Counted from the first letter of the stretch, positions 1 through 9,190 are shown. The stretch is 64,000 nucleotides of DNA from Bog-756 sp963839925 (GCA_963839925.1 CAWIWV010000001.1:2108001-2172000); one strand, 5' to 3'. Notes: a model not told the origin generated them from the sequence alone. Program-made: numbers and translations.

Positions 1-848
1 GCCTTTGATCGCCAGGCCTCGGTCTTGAAGGTCACGTCAACCGTCACCGGGCCTTCAACACCGAGCGCCTCCTTCAGGAGTCGTCTCGCTTCGCCGAATA
101 TCCGGAGCCGTCGATCCTCTGGCATCAGAATGAACAACGACATCGTCCCCATGAGTCCGATCAGCTGATCCGCGGTCAACGGCAGGTCTTGCCGGAACTC
201 GGCCAACTCCGGTTCGGCGAACAAGGAAGACCGGCTGGCCGGAATCACCAGTGTGGATGACGGACGATCTGCCTCAACGAGCACCGAGTTGGCGAGTGTT
301 TCATCCGCACCGTTGGAACCGCCGTCGTCCGTAGCGGGATAGGCGTCCAATGGCTGTGCCTCCATGAGGCTGCGGGCTTGGACCATGAACGGACTCTCGA
401 GATCTGGGCCGGACCAGAGCACTCCGAGCTGACCTCCGGGTCGCAGGACCCTTGCGACTTCCGACAGCGTCTGTCCCGGCTCCATCCAGTGCCACGACGA
501 CGAAGCGAAGACGGCGTCGACGCTGGCATCTGGGAGTGGTATCGACTCCCCTCGACCCTCCAACACCGTTGCCCCCCGAACCTCCTGGCGCAGGATCTCT
601 CGCATTCGTGCGTCTGGCTCGACGGCGGTCACCTGGTCGGCGTGAGCCAACAGCAAACGGGTGCAGGCTCCAGTCCCAGCTCCGAGGTCGATCGCCGCGC
701 CCAGCCTCCGACCCCCGAGGATCCAATCGATCGCTGCGTCGGCTGGGGCGGGGCGAAAGCTGTCGTAGTTCTCAGCGACCCCGCCGAAGCTGGATGCCCG
801 CTGACTCTTCTCGTCGTCGGGCAGATCCGAGAGTGGGACGTTGGTCAT
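1..848 (-). CDS. Class I SAM-dependent methyltransferase (3' end off the window)
   Basis: The gene starts at an ATG at 848 and runs off the left edge, leaving about 282 codons. The glycine-rich SAM-binding motif I (DLGAGTGACT) lies around residues 54-63 and is preceded by the FGGVAENYDSFRP segment common in small-molecule methyltransferases of the UbiE/type 11 group. An SSSWHWM segment and an ARVLRPGG segment (post-motif III) follow, so this is a Methyltransf_11-type Rossmann fold, probably cytosolic. The substrate cannot be read from the sequence. It is separated by 73 bases from the next gene on the same strand, so it could be the last gene of that unit. Confidence 0.85.
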   Translation of the reverse strand, partial: MTNVPLSDLPDDEKSQRASSFGGVAENYDSFRPAPADAAIDWILGGRRLGAAIDLGAGTGACTRLLLAHADQVTAVEPDARMREILRQEVRGATVLEGRGESIPLPDASVDAVFASSSWHWMEPGQTLSEVARVLRPGGQLGVLWSGPDLESPFMVQARSLMEAQPLDAYPATDDGGSNGADETLANSVLVEADRPSSTLVIPASRSSLFAEPELAEFRQDLPLTADQLIGLMGTMSLFILMPEDRRLRIFGEARRLLKEALGVEGPVTVDVTFKTEAWRSK

Positions 849-921
849 CTCACCGATTAAACCAGGGAACGGACCCCCGCACCGCAGCCGAGGTTCACGT
901 CACCGCGGCAGGATTGTGTAG

Positions 922-2340
922 CTATGGCTTCACTGGCACCCACGAAGCTCCACCATCGGAGCTGACAACGAGGCTCGGGAAGCACGAGGACTCGAGAGGA
1001 GCGGAGTAAGGACTCGCACAGTGTGGCTGGAGTGAGATCGCCATCCCGTCTCGCCGCGACGAGAACACAACCGATGAGACGTTACCGGCCGCCGTCTTCG
1101 GAGTCGGCACCAACGATGTCCAAGTGAGACCACCGTCCGCCGTGCTGTAAAGGACAGAACCGATATCAATTCTCCAGACGGTTGGTGTGATCGCGGCAAA
1201 ACGGGACCCGAGACCGCGCGGCTTGAGCGTCGCAAGCCCAGCGATGCTCGGAAGAGAGCGAGCAGTCCAGGTCCCCCCTCCGTCGTCCGTGACGAATATC
1301 GAGGTCGACTGGCCTGGGAGGCCTTCAGGATTGCCCATCACGACACCTGTTGTCGCGCCGAAGAACGTCGGGAGCGCATACTGCTCATTCGGTGGGAGGC
1401 CGGGAACAGGCACCCACGAGGCGCCACCGTCTGTCGTGCGATAGAGGTTCCCGATCGAAGCTTCCTGCGGGTCAAGGTCTCCGTAGTTCGGTGTGCTGAC
1501 GGCCCAACCTTCGTTCGGGCTGGTGAAGACAACCTGCGCACCACCTCCGAGCAGAGGCTTGGCTCCGAGCGAGGTCCAGGTCGCACCACCGTCAACGGTC
1601 GAGAACAACATGGTCGAACCGGTCGATCCCGGCCCAGTCGAAGCGAAGCCATCCTCGGGACTGACGAAGCTCAGAGACAGGTTCGAACCACAAGCCTGCA
1701 GGCAACCCGGCAATGCAGTGAAGGTCCAGGTTCGTCCCCCGTCGACCGATCGGTCGATTCCTTCACCCCGATCGGATCCGTCTGTCGACAGCGAATAGGG
1801 CACCAGCCCGGGGACATCCTCGAGGGCCAACCAGAGGTCGTTTTGTCCTACTGCATCGAGTGAGCCGATGCGCTGGGACACGTCCTCGTGCAGGAGGTTC
1901 GAAGGGGTGATCGTGCGCCAGCTCCGTCCCTGGTCTGTTGTCAGATAGACGCCGACGCCATTGGCAGCCCAACCAATGTCGTTGTCGGCCAGCCCGGCCA
2001 CCTGCATGGGTGTGTAGACAAGGGTGCCACTCACCCCGGGATTGGCGGGACTCGGAGTCCCCCGCAATGTCCGTGAACCTCCGACTCGATGAACCGGAAC
2101 GCTCGGAGGGCTCGCTGGGTGATTGCCGGCAGTGCCCAGCGCAATGGCGGCCACGGCAAGAACCAAGACAATCCCAGCGATCAACCAAGCCCGCCTCCTC
2201 CGCCGCCGCTGCTTCGCCTCCTTGAAAAGCGCCTCGGCGTCATCGAACGACGCTTCAGTGGCCAGGGGATCCTGCGACGACTCTCCCGCCCCGGGGAGTT
2301 CTCTCACCGCGCTTGGGGCCGATCCTCTTGAATCATTCAC
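922..2340 (-). CDS. Membrane-anchored beta-propeller (BNR/Ycf48-like) protein
   Basis: 472 aa, GTG start. A charged cytoplasmic segment ends in a run of arginines (about residues 44-50), followed by one transmembrane helix (about 52-70) and a large extracytoplasmic domain. That domain repeats a blade signature with an aromatic S-x-D-G-G-x-T-W turn (STDQGRSWRTI, SVDGGRTWTF, STVDGGATWTS, TTDGGASWVPV, STADGGLTWTS), as in BNR/sialidase-like and Ycf48-like propellers. No catalytic sialidase residues are obvious, so a binding or scaffold role is more likely than hydrolysis. The GTG start overlaps the stop of the upstream GntR gene (GTGA), so the two are translationally coupled. Confidence 0.85.
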   Translation of the reverse strand: MNDSRGSAPSAVRELPGAGESSQDPLATEASFDDAEALFKEAKQRRRRRRAWLIAGIVLVLAVAAIALGTAGNHPASPPSVPVHRVGGSRTLRGTPSPANPGVSGTLVYTPMQVAGLADNDIGWAANGVGVYLTTDQGRSWRTITPSNLLHEDVSQRIGSLDAVGQNDLWLALEDVPGLVPYSLSTDGSDRGEGIDRSVDGGRTWTFTALPGCLQACGSNLSLSFVSPEDGFASTGPGSTGSTMLFSTVDGGATWTSLGAKPLLGGGAQVVFTSPNEGWAVSTPNYGDLDPQEASIGNLYRTTDGGASWVPVPGLPPNEQYALPTFFGATTGVVMGNPEGLPGQSTSIFVTDDGGGTWTARSLPSIAGLATLKPRGLGSRFAAITPTVWRIDIGSVLYSTADGGLTWTSLVPTPKTAAGNVSSVVFSSRRDGMAISLQPHCASPYSAPLESSCFPSLVVSSDGGASWVPVKP

Positions 2341-2684
2341 GGCAAGGCCTCGATCATCCCGATCACCTCTTCCCGCTTGTATCCGTGACGCCGAGCGAAG
2401 TCGACCAGTTCTCGGACCTGTCGAAGAACGGCGCTCCTCTCGGGCGTGCCGGCAACGGTGACACCTCGACCGCGGGTGAAGTCGAGCAGTCCCTCTTCAC
2501 GGAGGATGTGCAGTGCACGAAGCACCGTGTTCTTGTTGACGCCGAGGATGGCGGCGAGATCTTTGGCCAAGGGCAGCCGATCTCCGGGTCCGGCTTCGCC
2601 TTCCGCGATGGCCCGTCGAATCTCGGCTGCCACTTGATCATGGAGGGCGATCGGTTCGGAACGGTCGATGTTGACAGAGATCAT
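2337..2684 (-). CDS. GntR-family regulator, YtrA subfamily
   Basis: A short GntR protein (about 115 aa) with an N-terminal winged helix (EPIALHDQVAAEIRRAIAEG; PLAKDLAAILGVNKNTVLRAL; LREEGLLDFTRGRGVTV) and only a short helical tail, the layout of the YtrA subfamily. A 5'-extended ATG at 2696 is open, but it lies inside a palindrome that looks like the operator (2694-2708), so I prefer the ATG at 2684. YtrA-type regulators usually repress their own operon, often transporter genes. Here the coupled downstream gene is the propeller membrane protein. Confidence 0.88.
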   Translation of the reverse strand: MISVNIDRSEPIALHDQVAAEIRRAIAEGEAGPGDRLPLAKDLAAILGVNKNTVLRALHILREEGLLDFTRGRGVTVAGTPERSAVLRQVRELVDFARRHGYKREEVIGMIEALP

Positions 2685-2693
2685 GGTCCTAGT

Positions 2694-2708
2694 CATAGTA
2701 GAACTATG
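2694..2708. promoter_or_regulatory. Palindromic operator candidate for the GntR/YtrA gene
   Basis: A perfect inverted repeat CATAGT-AGA-ACTATG lies directly upstream of, and partly overlaps, the possible start of the GntR gene. YtrA-type repressors bind short AT-rich palindromes in their own promoters. The operator role is inferred from position and symmetry. Confidence 0.5.
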
Positions 2709-2856
2709 CCACTGACATTACAAGACAGCTGGTCGTCGAAGCTGCGAGTCCTATGTGGTCAATCTGGGCGCGACCTACGCAGCGCCCTGACGTTCGAGTC
2801 CCTATCTCCCTCCAGTCTCCAACTCTTGCCGAAGGATGCTGCCACTCAGTGGCCGA

Positions 2857-3807
2857 TCAGGTGAAGTGGCGTTCGACCTCGTTCGCATACTGCGATCCGA
2901 GCCGGTCTCCGCAGTCCTCGATCCATTCGGAGATGGAGATCGATCCCGTCGAGGGAGCCTCTGAGTCTGCCAAGCCTTCAGCCATCGCCCAGTACTCCTC
3001 CGAGGTGAGAAGCACGTCCCGTAGTACAAGGCCCAACATGCGCGAGAGCAGCGGAACTGCCGCCCCCGGCACGTGGATGACTGCAGCCCTGCCTCCCACC
3101 GCGCCGCGGATCGTACGCACCAGCTCGTCGAACGTCGGGCGTTCGGGGCCGACCGCATCGGTCACACTGTCGTCGCGCTCGCTCCCCTTCTGCACGCAGA
3201 GTTGCGCGAGATCGTCGATGTGGATGCCTCGTATCCGGTAGTCGCCACGGCCACCGATGGCGAAAACGGGGAGATGTCGCAGCAACCAGGCGATGTTGTT
3301 GATGAGCACCCCGTCTCCGCCGAACAAGATGGCCGGACGCACCACTCCGAAGGAGACCCCCGTCTCGGCCAGCGCCCTTTCGACCATCGCCTTCCCACGG
3401 AAGTAGGGATAGCGGGACTCGATGCTCGGGTTGGTGATGCTCACGTGGACAATTCGCTGCACTCCGGCGCGCTTCGCCGCGTGAAACAAGGTGCGTGAGT
3501 TGACGACGGCACGCTCATGGTCGATCTGCCCGTGGGGAAAGCGAACCCAATAGGTGTTGTAGAGAGTCGTCGCACCCTCAAGAGAGTGTGCGAGGCCCAG
3601 CGGGTCGTCGAAGTCCATCGGTCGCACCTCGATGGATGTGTCTCCACCAGCGCGGTTCGGGTGACCGGTGATCGTCCGGACCTGCCGACCACTATCCGTC
3701 AACGCTCGAGCGATGGCCCTTCCCGAATAGCTGAACGCACCGGTGACGACGTCAAGACCCGTGTCTCCCACTGCGCTCGGTTCCCTTGCGGTCATCAGTG
3801 ACGTCAT
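2857..3807 (-). CDS. NmrA/SDR-like NAD(P)-binding protein
   Basis: 316 aa if begun at the ATG overlapping the TetR stop (ATGA). The frame continues upstream without a stop, but that part is antisense to nothing useful and overlaps TetR. The N-terminus has a Rossmann signature (DVVTGAFSYSGRAIARAL) like the atypical SDR/NmrA group. An NTYWVRF segment and a PYFRGKAMVERAL segment stand where the SDR catalytic Y-x-x-x-K would be. The nearest described relatives are NAD(P)H-binding sugar-epimerase-like or ubiquinone-complex-associated proteins. Translational coupling to TetR suggests that it is the regulated enzyme; its substrate is unknown. Confidence 0.85.
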   Translation of the reverse strand: MTSLMTAREPSAVGDTGLDVVTGAFSYSGRAIARALTDSGRQVRTITGHPNRAGGDTSIEVRPMDFDDPLGLAHSLEGATTLYNTYWVRFPHGQIDHERAVVNSRTLFHAAKRAGVQRIVHVSITNPSIESRYPYFRGKAMVERALAETGVSFGVVRPAILFGGDGVLINNIAWLLRHLPVFAIGGRGDYRIRGIHIDDLAQLCVQKGSERDDSVTDAVGPERPTFDELVRTIRGAVGGRAAVIHVPGAAVPLLSRMLGLVLRDVLLTSEEYWAMAEGLADSEAPSTGSISISEWIEDCGDRLGSQYANEVERHFT

Positions 3808-4454
3808 GTTCGCTCCTTTGGTTTGCTGCCGGTCATGGCTTCGAACAGGTCGGCGAGCCTCTCGGCATGGGCAAAGAGGTCGAGCGCGGGCTTTCTGTCG
3901 CCACCGAGATGACTGAGCATCTCGAGCCCGAGATAGAGAGCAACCACCGCGTAGGCCAGATCCTCTGACGGCACGAGCGAACCGAGTGGAGAGTCGCCGA
4001 ACGTTCCCTCGATCGCAGTCTGGGCGAACTCCTTCCAAGGCCCGATGCGGGACAAGACTTGGTCGCCGAGCCCGGGGGTGGAAGAAGCTCCCGCGATCAT
4101 CTCGACGAGCACCGTGATGTACCCGGCATCGAGATCCTTGGCGAAGATGGTCTTGGCGGCGCCCGCCAGCTGTCGGGCCGAGTGTGCCTCGTCGACCACT
4201 TCGCGGTAGGCACTCATCCGCTCCTCGCTGACCGCGTCGAGGGCGGCCAACAGAAGATTGCCGACGGAACCGAAGTGGTAGAAGATCAACGCTTGGTTGG
4301 ACTCGGCGCGCTCTGCGATGGCCCGCGCGCTGGCCCCCGCAAAGCCCACCTCTTTCAACGTCTCGACGGCCGCCTCGATCAGGAGGCGACGGGTTCCTTC
4401 CGAGCGGCTCCCGCCCTGCTCGGCGACCCTGCTCGGAGCTCCTGACTTTGCCAT
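3804..4454 (-). CDS. TetR-family transcriptional regulator
   Basis: 216 aa. The N-terminal helix-turn-helix is clear (TRRLLIEAAVETLKEVGFAGASARAIAERAESNQALIFYHF, read in two parts around residues 21-61). It is followed by an all-helical ligand domain whose ligand is not predictable. The stop overlaps the start of the NmrA-like gene by four bases, giving a regulator-enzyme operon. A strong palindrome about 50 bases upstream (4506-4523) is a likely self-operator. Confidence 0.92.
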   Translation of the reverse strand: MAKSGAPSRVAEQGGSRSEGTRRLLIEAAVETLKEVGFAGASARAIAERAESNQALIFYHFGSVGNLLLAALDAVSEERMSAYREVVDEAHSARQLAGAAKTIFAKDLDAGYITVLVEMIAGASSTPGLGDQVLSRIGPWKEFAQTAIEGTFGDSPLGSLVPSEDLAYAVVALYLGLEMLSHLGGDRKPALDLFAHAERLADLFEAMTGSKPKERT

Positions 4455-4505
4455 CGGCCTCCTTCATCGGGCGAGCCACCTGGGCTTCTTCAGGCGCTCC
4501 TCGGT

Positions 4506-4523
4506 TTTGAGCGATTGCTCAAA
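4506..4523. promoter_or_regulatory. TetR operator candidate
   Basis: A perfect 7-4-7 inverted repeat TTTGAGC-GATT-GCTCAAA sits upstream of the TetR gene and just overlaps the end of the gene behind it. The length and symmetry suit a TetR dimer. The assignment is inferred from position. Confidence 0.6.
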
Positions 4524-5902
4524 CTATACCATCAACACCGTCCCCCGGCACAAGTCGGGTGGAGCCGAGGAGCCCCAGGATGATCACGATCCACAATCCG
4601 AGCCGCAGCTGCGCGAATCCCTCGATGGTGTGCCGAGTCACCTCCTGTCCGTCGCCGTGCCACGCGACGAGCATGGAGGACAGGCCGATCACCGTCAGCA
4701 CCACGACCATCCGCCACACCGGCTGACGCCATCCCCGCGAGGTCACGCTGACCGTCGCCGCCACGGCGGCCACGACCAGCAAGCCGATCAGCGGAGGCCA
4801 CACCAGAGCGTTCAGCGGTGATTCCATGCGGTTGGTCTGGGCCGCATAGAACAGCAGATCTCCCTTGGCGGAGTTGAACGCTCGCTCCGGGCACGCCAAT
4901 GGCTCGGTGATCACGTACCCGGGGTGGGTGAGAAGCCAGAGGAAGTAGGTACTCGAGCCCCTGCTGGCGAGCCAGCCGTCGAGCTGCTTGAACGCAGGGT
5001 CGGATGGGGAGACATAGACGATCTTCGCGGTGTCCGGCTGCGCTTCCGTCGCCAGGGCCAGCTGGTCCAGCTGGCTCGCCTCGGGCATCCCGTGCGCGGC
5101 GAACCAAGCAACTCGCTCGGGGAACGGGAAGACCCGGACGTAGAACACGTCCGCCACGTTCTCTCGGGTCCGGTGCGACGAGACGGCTCCCCATCCGGTG
5201 AGTGCGACCAACCCGAGCAGGCAAGCCGACAGAGCGCCGGCTCGCAGGGCGACGTCGCGGTGGCGGTTGACGACCGCCACAACCGCCCTTGCTCCGATCG
5301 CGACCACCAAGAACGCGACCGTCCAGATCTGCCGCGTCCCTGGTTGCGGCGTAGCACAGGCACACCGCAAGGACGCCGGCAACCCGCGGCCAGGTCCACC
5401 GGCGCGCGGTCCAGATCAGGGTGGCAAAGAGCAAGGCCAACAAGCTCATCGAGAGCGACTCGGAGAGGACCGAGCGATTCCACAGGGTGATCGGAAACGC
5501 GGTTGCGACCGCGAGGACCGCCCAGATGGCCGCGACCCGTCGCCAGCCGGGTTCGGCCAGCCGGCCGACAGTGAATGCGAGGAAACCCCAACAGAGCCCG
5601 GCAAGCACGGCCTGGGCGATCAGAAATCCGTCGGCGGAGCCGACCAGCTTGATCAGCAACGCGGTCAGCGGTGGCCGTTGACCGGTCCAGAACCGGCGGC
5701 TCCAGATCGACGCCGACGCCATATGGACGTAGACGGCCGTGTCGTTCCAGACGAGTGGCGGTCCACCGAGTGCCTGGGCGAGAAGGTACTCGGCGAAGAG
5801 GCACCATCCGGCAAGCGCGACGACCGGCGCGACTGCGGCGCGGGTGATGCGAGTTCGGCGGACTGACCCGGGACTCACCTGGTGGGGCCGAGGTGCAGGC
5901 AC
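4519..5902 (-). pseudogene. Frameshifted polytopic membrane protein, possibly GT-C-like
   Basis: The first half (from the ATG at 5902) reads as hydrophobic helices: a first extracytoplasmic loop with NDTAVYVHMAS and a GQRPPLTALLIKLVG segment, then GFLAFTVGRLAEPGWRR and SLSMSLLALLFATLIW. At about 5332 the sensible reading changes frame and continues through QIWTVAFLVVAIGARA to a stop at 4519. Removing one G from GACGCGGCAGATC would fuse the halves as TRDAQIWTV, giving about 460 aa with 8-10 membrane segments. An acidic residue pair in the first loop and the RPPL segment recall GT-C glycosyltransferases, but the family is not certain. It is either a decayed gene or a one-base sequence error. 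Confidence 0.7.
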
Positions 5903-5912
5903 CCGGCCGGGA

Positions 5913-6848
5913 TCACCGCGAGAGGCCGAGGGCTTTGCCCAGCGCTGCGATCGCGGCCGGGTCGAGCGCGACCGAACCGAAGATCACTTCGTCCACTCCG
6001 GCCTCGAGGTGGCCGGCCACCAGGTCAGCGATCTGATCCGGTTGCCCGACCGTGAACCCGGCGGTTTCCTCGGGAGGGGCACTGCCGGCCAGCATCCCGT
6101 GCACCTCGGCGGTGTTCTCCTCCGAACTGGTGAGGATCAACGGGGTCAACCAGGTGACGCTGATCTCCGACGGGTCTCGCCCGACCTCGGCGCAGTGACG
6201 GTGGAGGACTTCGACCTTGCGGGCGACAGTCGCCACGTCCCCGGTGATGTTGCACTTGTCTGCGTACTGAGCGACCAGGCGCAGCGTGCGCTTCTCTCCG
6301 CCACCCCCGATCAGGATCTTCGGGCCCCCCGGCTGCACAGGACGGGGCAGGTTGCGGGCGTGGTCGAGGTGGAAGAAGGTTCCCTCGAAGCTCACGTCGT
6401 CGCCGCTGAACATCGCACGGCAGATCTGGACCGCCTCTTCGAGCATGTCCAGCCGGATCCCGTCCCGCCGGAAGGCGATGCCGAACCCTTGGTGTTCGAC
6501 GTCGTACCAGGCGCCGCCGATCCCGAGGATCGCCCGTCCCCTCGAGATGACGTCCAACGTCGTCACGATCTTGGCCAGAATGCCGGGGTTCCGGTAGGTG
6601 ACCCCGGTGACCAGCGTGCCGAGCTTGATCTGCTTGGTCCGCGCCGCCAACGCCCCGAGGAGGGTGTAGGCCTCCATCATCGGTTGATCCGGTCCCCCGA
6701 GCGCGGGCAGTTGGAAGAAGTGGTCCATCACCCAGATCGAGTCGAACCCCGACTCGTCGGCGGCGACGCTCACCGCGGCGACCTGCTCGAACAGATCGTC
6801 CTGAGCGAAGCCGGAAAAATTTGGAAACTGGAGACCGAACGCAGCCAT
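5913..6848 (-). CDS. LLM-class F420-dependent oxidoreductase
   Basis: 311 aa from MAAFGLQFPNF. An upstream start would run into the divergent dehydrogenase, and 19 extra residues would carry no family similarity. A luciferase-like TIM barrel is indicated by GFDSIWVMDHFFQLP, LGTLVTGVTYRNPGILAKI, DVISRGRAILGIGGAWYDVE and GPKILIGGGGEKRTL. The absence of other flavin features and the phylum suggest F420 as cofactor; the substrate is unknown. It diverges from the zinc dehydrogenase with 35 bases between starts, so the two probably share control. Confidence 0.9.
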   Translation of the reverse strand: MAAFGLQFPNFSGFAQDDLFEQVAAVSVAADESGFDSIWVMDHFFQLPALGGPDQPMMEAYTLLGALAARTKQIKLGTLVTGVTYRNPGILAKIVTTLDVISRGRAILGIGGAWYDVEHQGFGIAFRRDGIRLDMLEEAVQICRAMFSGDDVSFEGTFFHLDHARNLPRPVQPGGPKILIGGGGEKRTLRLVAQYADKCNITGDVATVARKVEVLHRHCAEVGRDPSEISVTWLTPLILTSSEENTAEVHGMLAGSAPPEETAGFTVGQPDQIADLVAGHLEAGVDEVIFGSVALDPAAIAALGKALGLSR

Positions 6849-6883
6849 CGGGCACAACGTAGTACCGAGTACAGTTCGGGTCG

Positions 6884-7813
6884 ATGCGCGGGGCCAGATG
6901 GACAACGGACGGACTCCAGCTGGTCAGCACCGACCCTGAGCCGAACGGCGGCGTGCGGGTATCCGTGGTCAGTTCGGGCATCTGTGGAACCGACCTTCAC
7001 CTGGTCACCTTCGGCCCTTCGAGGGTGACCCTCGGCCACGAGTTCAGCGGCAAGCTCGACGACGGGACGCCGGTGGCAATCCTGCCGGTGGTCCACTGTG
7101 GGTCCTGCGAGTTCTGCGTCGGCGGACTCGAGCAGCACTGCACCACGGCGATCAGCTCGATGTACGGGGTCAGCCTCGACGGTGGCATGGCCGACGAGGT
7201 GTGGGTCGATCCGACCTGCGCCAAGCCCGTCCCGGCCGACACGCTCGAGCACGCCTGTCTCGTCGAACCACTGGCGGTGGCTCTCCACGGGATCAACCTC
7301 GTCGGGGTCGAATCCGGGGCGCGGGTGGCGGTCATCGGAGCGGGACCGATCGGGCTGTGCACCATCGCCGCAGCCCGCAGTCTCGGCGCCGACGTCGATC
7401 TGGTGGCCAGGCACACCCGCCGGCTGGAGGCCGGTGAGCGTCTGGGCGCGTCGACGTCTCTGCTCAGCAACTACGACATCGTGTTCGATGCGGCAGGGAC
7501 TCAATCCTCGATGGAGAAGGCGCTCGAACTGCTTCGGCCCGGTGGCAGCATCGTCCTACTCGGCACCTTCTGGGAACCGGTCAGCCTCGGGTCCTTGTTC
7601 CAGTTCAAGGAAGCCAACTTGATTCCCGCGTTCACCTACGGCCACCACCACGGGGTGTGCGAGTTCGAGGACTCGGTCGGCATACTCGCAACCAACCCGG
7701 AGCTGCCCGAAGCGATCATCACCCACCACTTCGGTCTCGACGACGTTGCCGAAGCGTTCCGGGTTGCCGGCGACCGGACGGCCGACGCGATCAAGGTGGT
7801 CGTCCACCCCTGA
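6884..7813 (+). CDS. Zinc-dependent MDR alcohol dehydrogenase-like protein
   Basis: 309 aa, shorter than the roughly 340 aa of typical family members. The GroES-like catalytic domain has GICGTDLH and LGHEFSG (catalytic zinc ligands Cys, His and Glu). A structural zinc lobe of four cysteines follows (HCGSCEFCVGGLEQHC), then LVEPLAVALHG. The Rossmann domain has RVAVIGAGPIGLCTIAAARSLGAD. It should oxidise or reduce an alcohol/polyol or aldehyde with NAD(P); the substrate is unknown. Confidence 0.9.
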   Translation: MRGARWTTDGLQLVSTDPEPNGGVRVSVVSSGICGTDLHLVTFGPSRVTLGHEFSGKLDDGTPVAILPVVHCGSCEFCVGGLEQHCTTAISSMYGVSLDGGMADEVWVDPTCAKPVPADTLEHACLVEPLAVALHGINLVGVESGARVAVIGAGPIGLCTIAAARSLGADVDLVARHTRRLEAGERLGASTSLLSNYDIVFDAAGTQSSMEKALELLRPGGSIVLLGTFWEPVSLGSLFQFKEANLIPAFTYGHHHGVCEFEDSVGILATNPELPEAIITHHFGLDDVAEAFRVAGDRTADAIKVVVHP

Positions 7814-7913
7814 CGCAACCGAGTCGGTCACCTGCTCGCACGAGGAGGTGATTCGCGGGTGACTTCACGTCAATCGGGAACATCGGGCAAGGATTGCGCC
7901 TTGCCTCGAACGT

Positions 7914-8528
7914 ATGAGGGGCAGGCGCGAGGGCAGTGGGACGCGGCCGGACACGAATTCGGTGGACGGGCGAACCCGACGCGGACGGGACTCTCGCGAG
8001 CGGATCCTCGGCTCGACCATCGAGCTGATCAGCCGAGGCAATCCCCATCCGACCAGTGGGCAGATCGCTGAGCGCGCCGGCGTCTCGGTCGGTTCGCTCT
8101 TCTACCACTACCCCCACGTCGAGGTCGTCGTTGAGACAGCGCTCTCGCGGACCTTCCAGCAGCACCTCGGGAAGATCGTCCCGCTTCCGCCGAAGGGTCC
8201 CATCGGCACCAGGGTCAAGACGATCTGTCGGCAACGCGCCCTGTTGTTCGAGGAACTCGGTCCGATGTTGGTGGCGGCCCACGCCAGGGCGTCCGCGCCG
8301 AACGTCGCCGCGCTCCTCACCGATCTGCGATCACTGCTGCGCGAACAGTTGGCCCGGACCCTCCATCCGGAGATCTCCTCCCGAGGGGCGAGTGGTCCCC
8401 TGCTGATGGAGGAGCTCCTGCTGGCGAGCGGATGGAAGAGCTGGGAAGCGCTCCGATCCGACGCCGGATACCCCGCGACGACGGCCGAGAAGATCATGAT
8501 CCACAATCTTCTCAACGTGCTCGAGTGA
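7914..8528 (+). CDS. TetR-family transcriptional regulator
   Basis: 204 aa. The helix-turn-helix covers RERILGSTIELI...SGQIAERAGVSVGSLFYHYP, about residues 28-66. The C-terminal ligand domain is unassigned. The arginine-rich N-terminus is poorly conserved and the exact start is uncertain: a strong Shine-Dalgarno (AGGAGG near 7844) precedes a GTG at 7859 in a different frame. It follows the zinc dehydrogenase by 100 bases on the same strand and may regulate it. Confidence 0.88.
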   Translation: MRGRREGSGTRPDTNSVDGRTRRGRDSRERILGSTIELISRGNPHPTSGQIAERAGVSVGSLFYHYPHVEVVVETALSRTFQQHLGKIVPLPPKGPIGTRVKTICRQRALLFEELGPMLVAAHARASAPNVAALLTDLRSLLREQLARTLHPEISSRGASGPLLMEELLLASGWKSWEALRSDAGYPATTAEKIMIHNLLNVLE

Positions 8529-8554
8529 GCTGTGGTGTGGTGCGAGCGAAACGA

Positions 8555-9153
8555 TCAGGCCGGTTGCTCCCACGGCGTCTCGTTGAAGCGGCGGAGCACC
8601 GGCCCGTCTGCTCCCCACCCGATTCGGGTGATCGAGGCGGTCGCCAGGTAGAGACGCCACGACCCCAACTCGCCGAGCCCGAGGGCCCAACAGGTCGCCG
8701 CCTTGATCGGCGACATGTGGGTCACCACCACCACCGATCCGTCCGAGCGGGCGTCACCACCGTGCTCTGCGAACAGTTCCTCGCACGCCGCCGCGGACCC
8801 GGATACCAATCTCGGAGTGAGACTCCCCGCCCGGCGGTCGAAAGTCGGGATCCGACCTCCACTCCGCCCAGGTCTCGGGCGGCACCGATCCGAGGGTCCG
8901 GCCATCGAGGTCGCCGTAGTCCACCTCGATCCATCGATCGTCGATCTCGATCGGCAGCCCGGTCCCCAGTTCTTCGGCGGTGGCCTGGGCTCGGGCCAAC
9001 GGGCTGGAGATCAGACGGGTCGCACCGGAGATCCAGGGTCGGAGCGACCGCGCCTGGGCAATGCCACGTTCGGTCAGGGGCAGCGTCCCGGCGTCCGAGT
9101 AGGAGGCCCTCGGCATTGCCGGTCGACTCGCCATGGCGAACCAGGATCAGCAT
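8555..9153 (-). pseudogene. Histidine phosphatase (phosphoglycerate-mutase-like), two frameshifts
   Basis: The protein can be followed through three frames. From 9153, MLILVRHGESTGNAEGLLLG carries the catalytic RHGE. It then continues as PLTERGIAQA, LISSPLARAQATAEEL, DYGDLDGRTLG and PPGGESHSEIGIRV. It ends as AAACEELFAEHGG, SVVVVTHMSPIKAA and RFNETPW. Each junction is explained by one extra base (near 9077-9081 and at 8795/8796, both beside G/C runs). All catalytic elements of the branch (RHG, the second Arg in SSPLARA, the Glu and the THM histidine) survive across the frames. The gene is therefore either freshly broken or hit by sequence errors. Confidence 0.8.
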
Positions 9154-9190
9154 TCGATCGCGGTTCTCGAAGCGAGCGGCGACGTCGCGC

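Noticed and set aside
7859..8071. Small protein starting at GTG 7859 behind a strong ribosome site
   Set aside because: The product is low-complexity and overlaps the helix-turn-helix of the TetR gene in another frame. It may instead mark the true start of a frame-disturbed TetR, but no clean junction was found.
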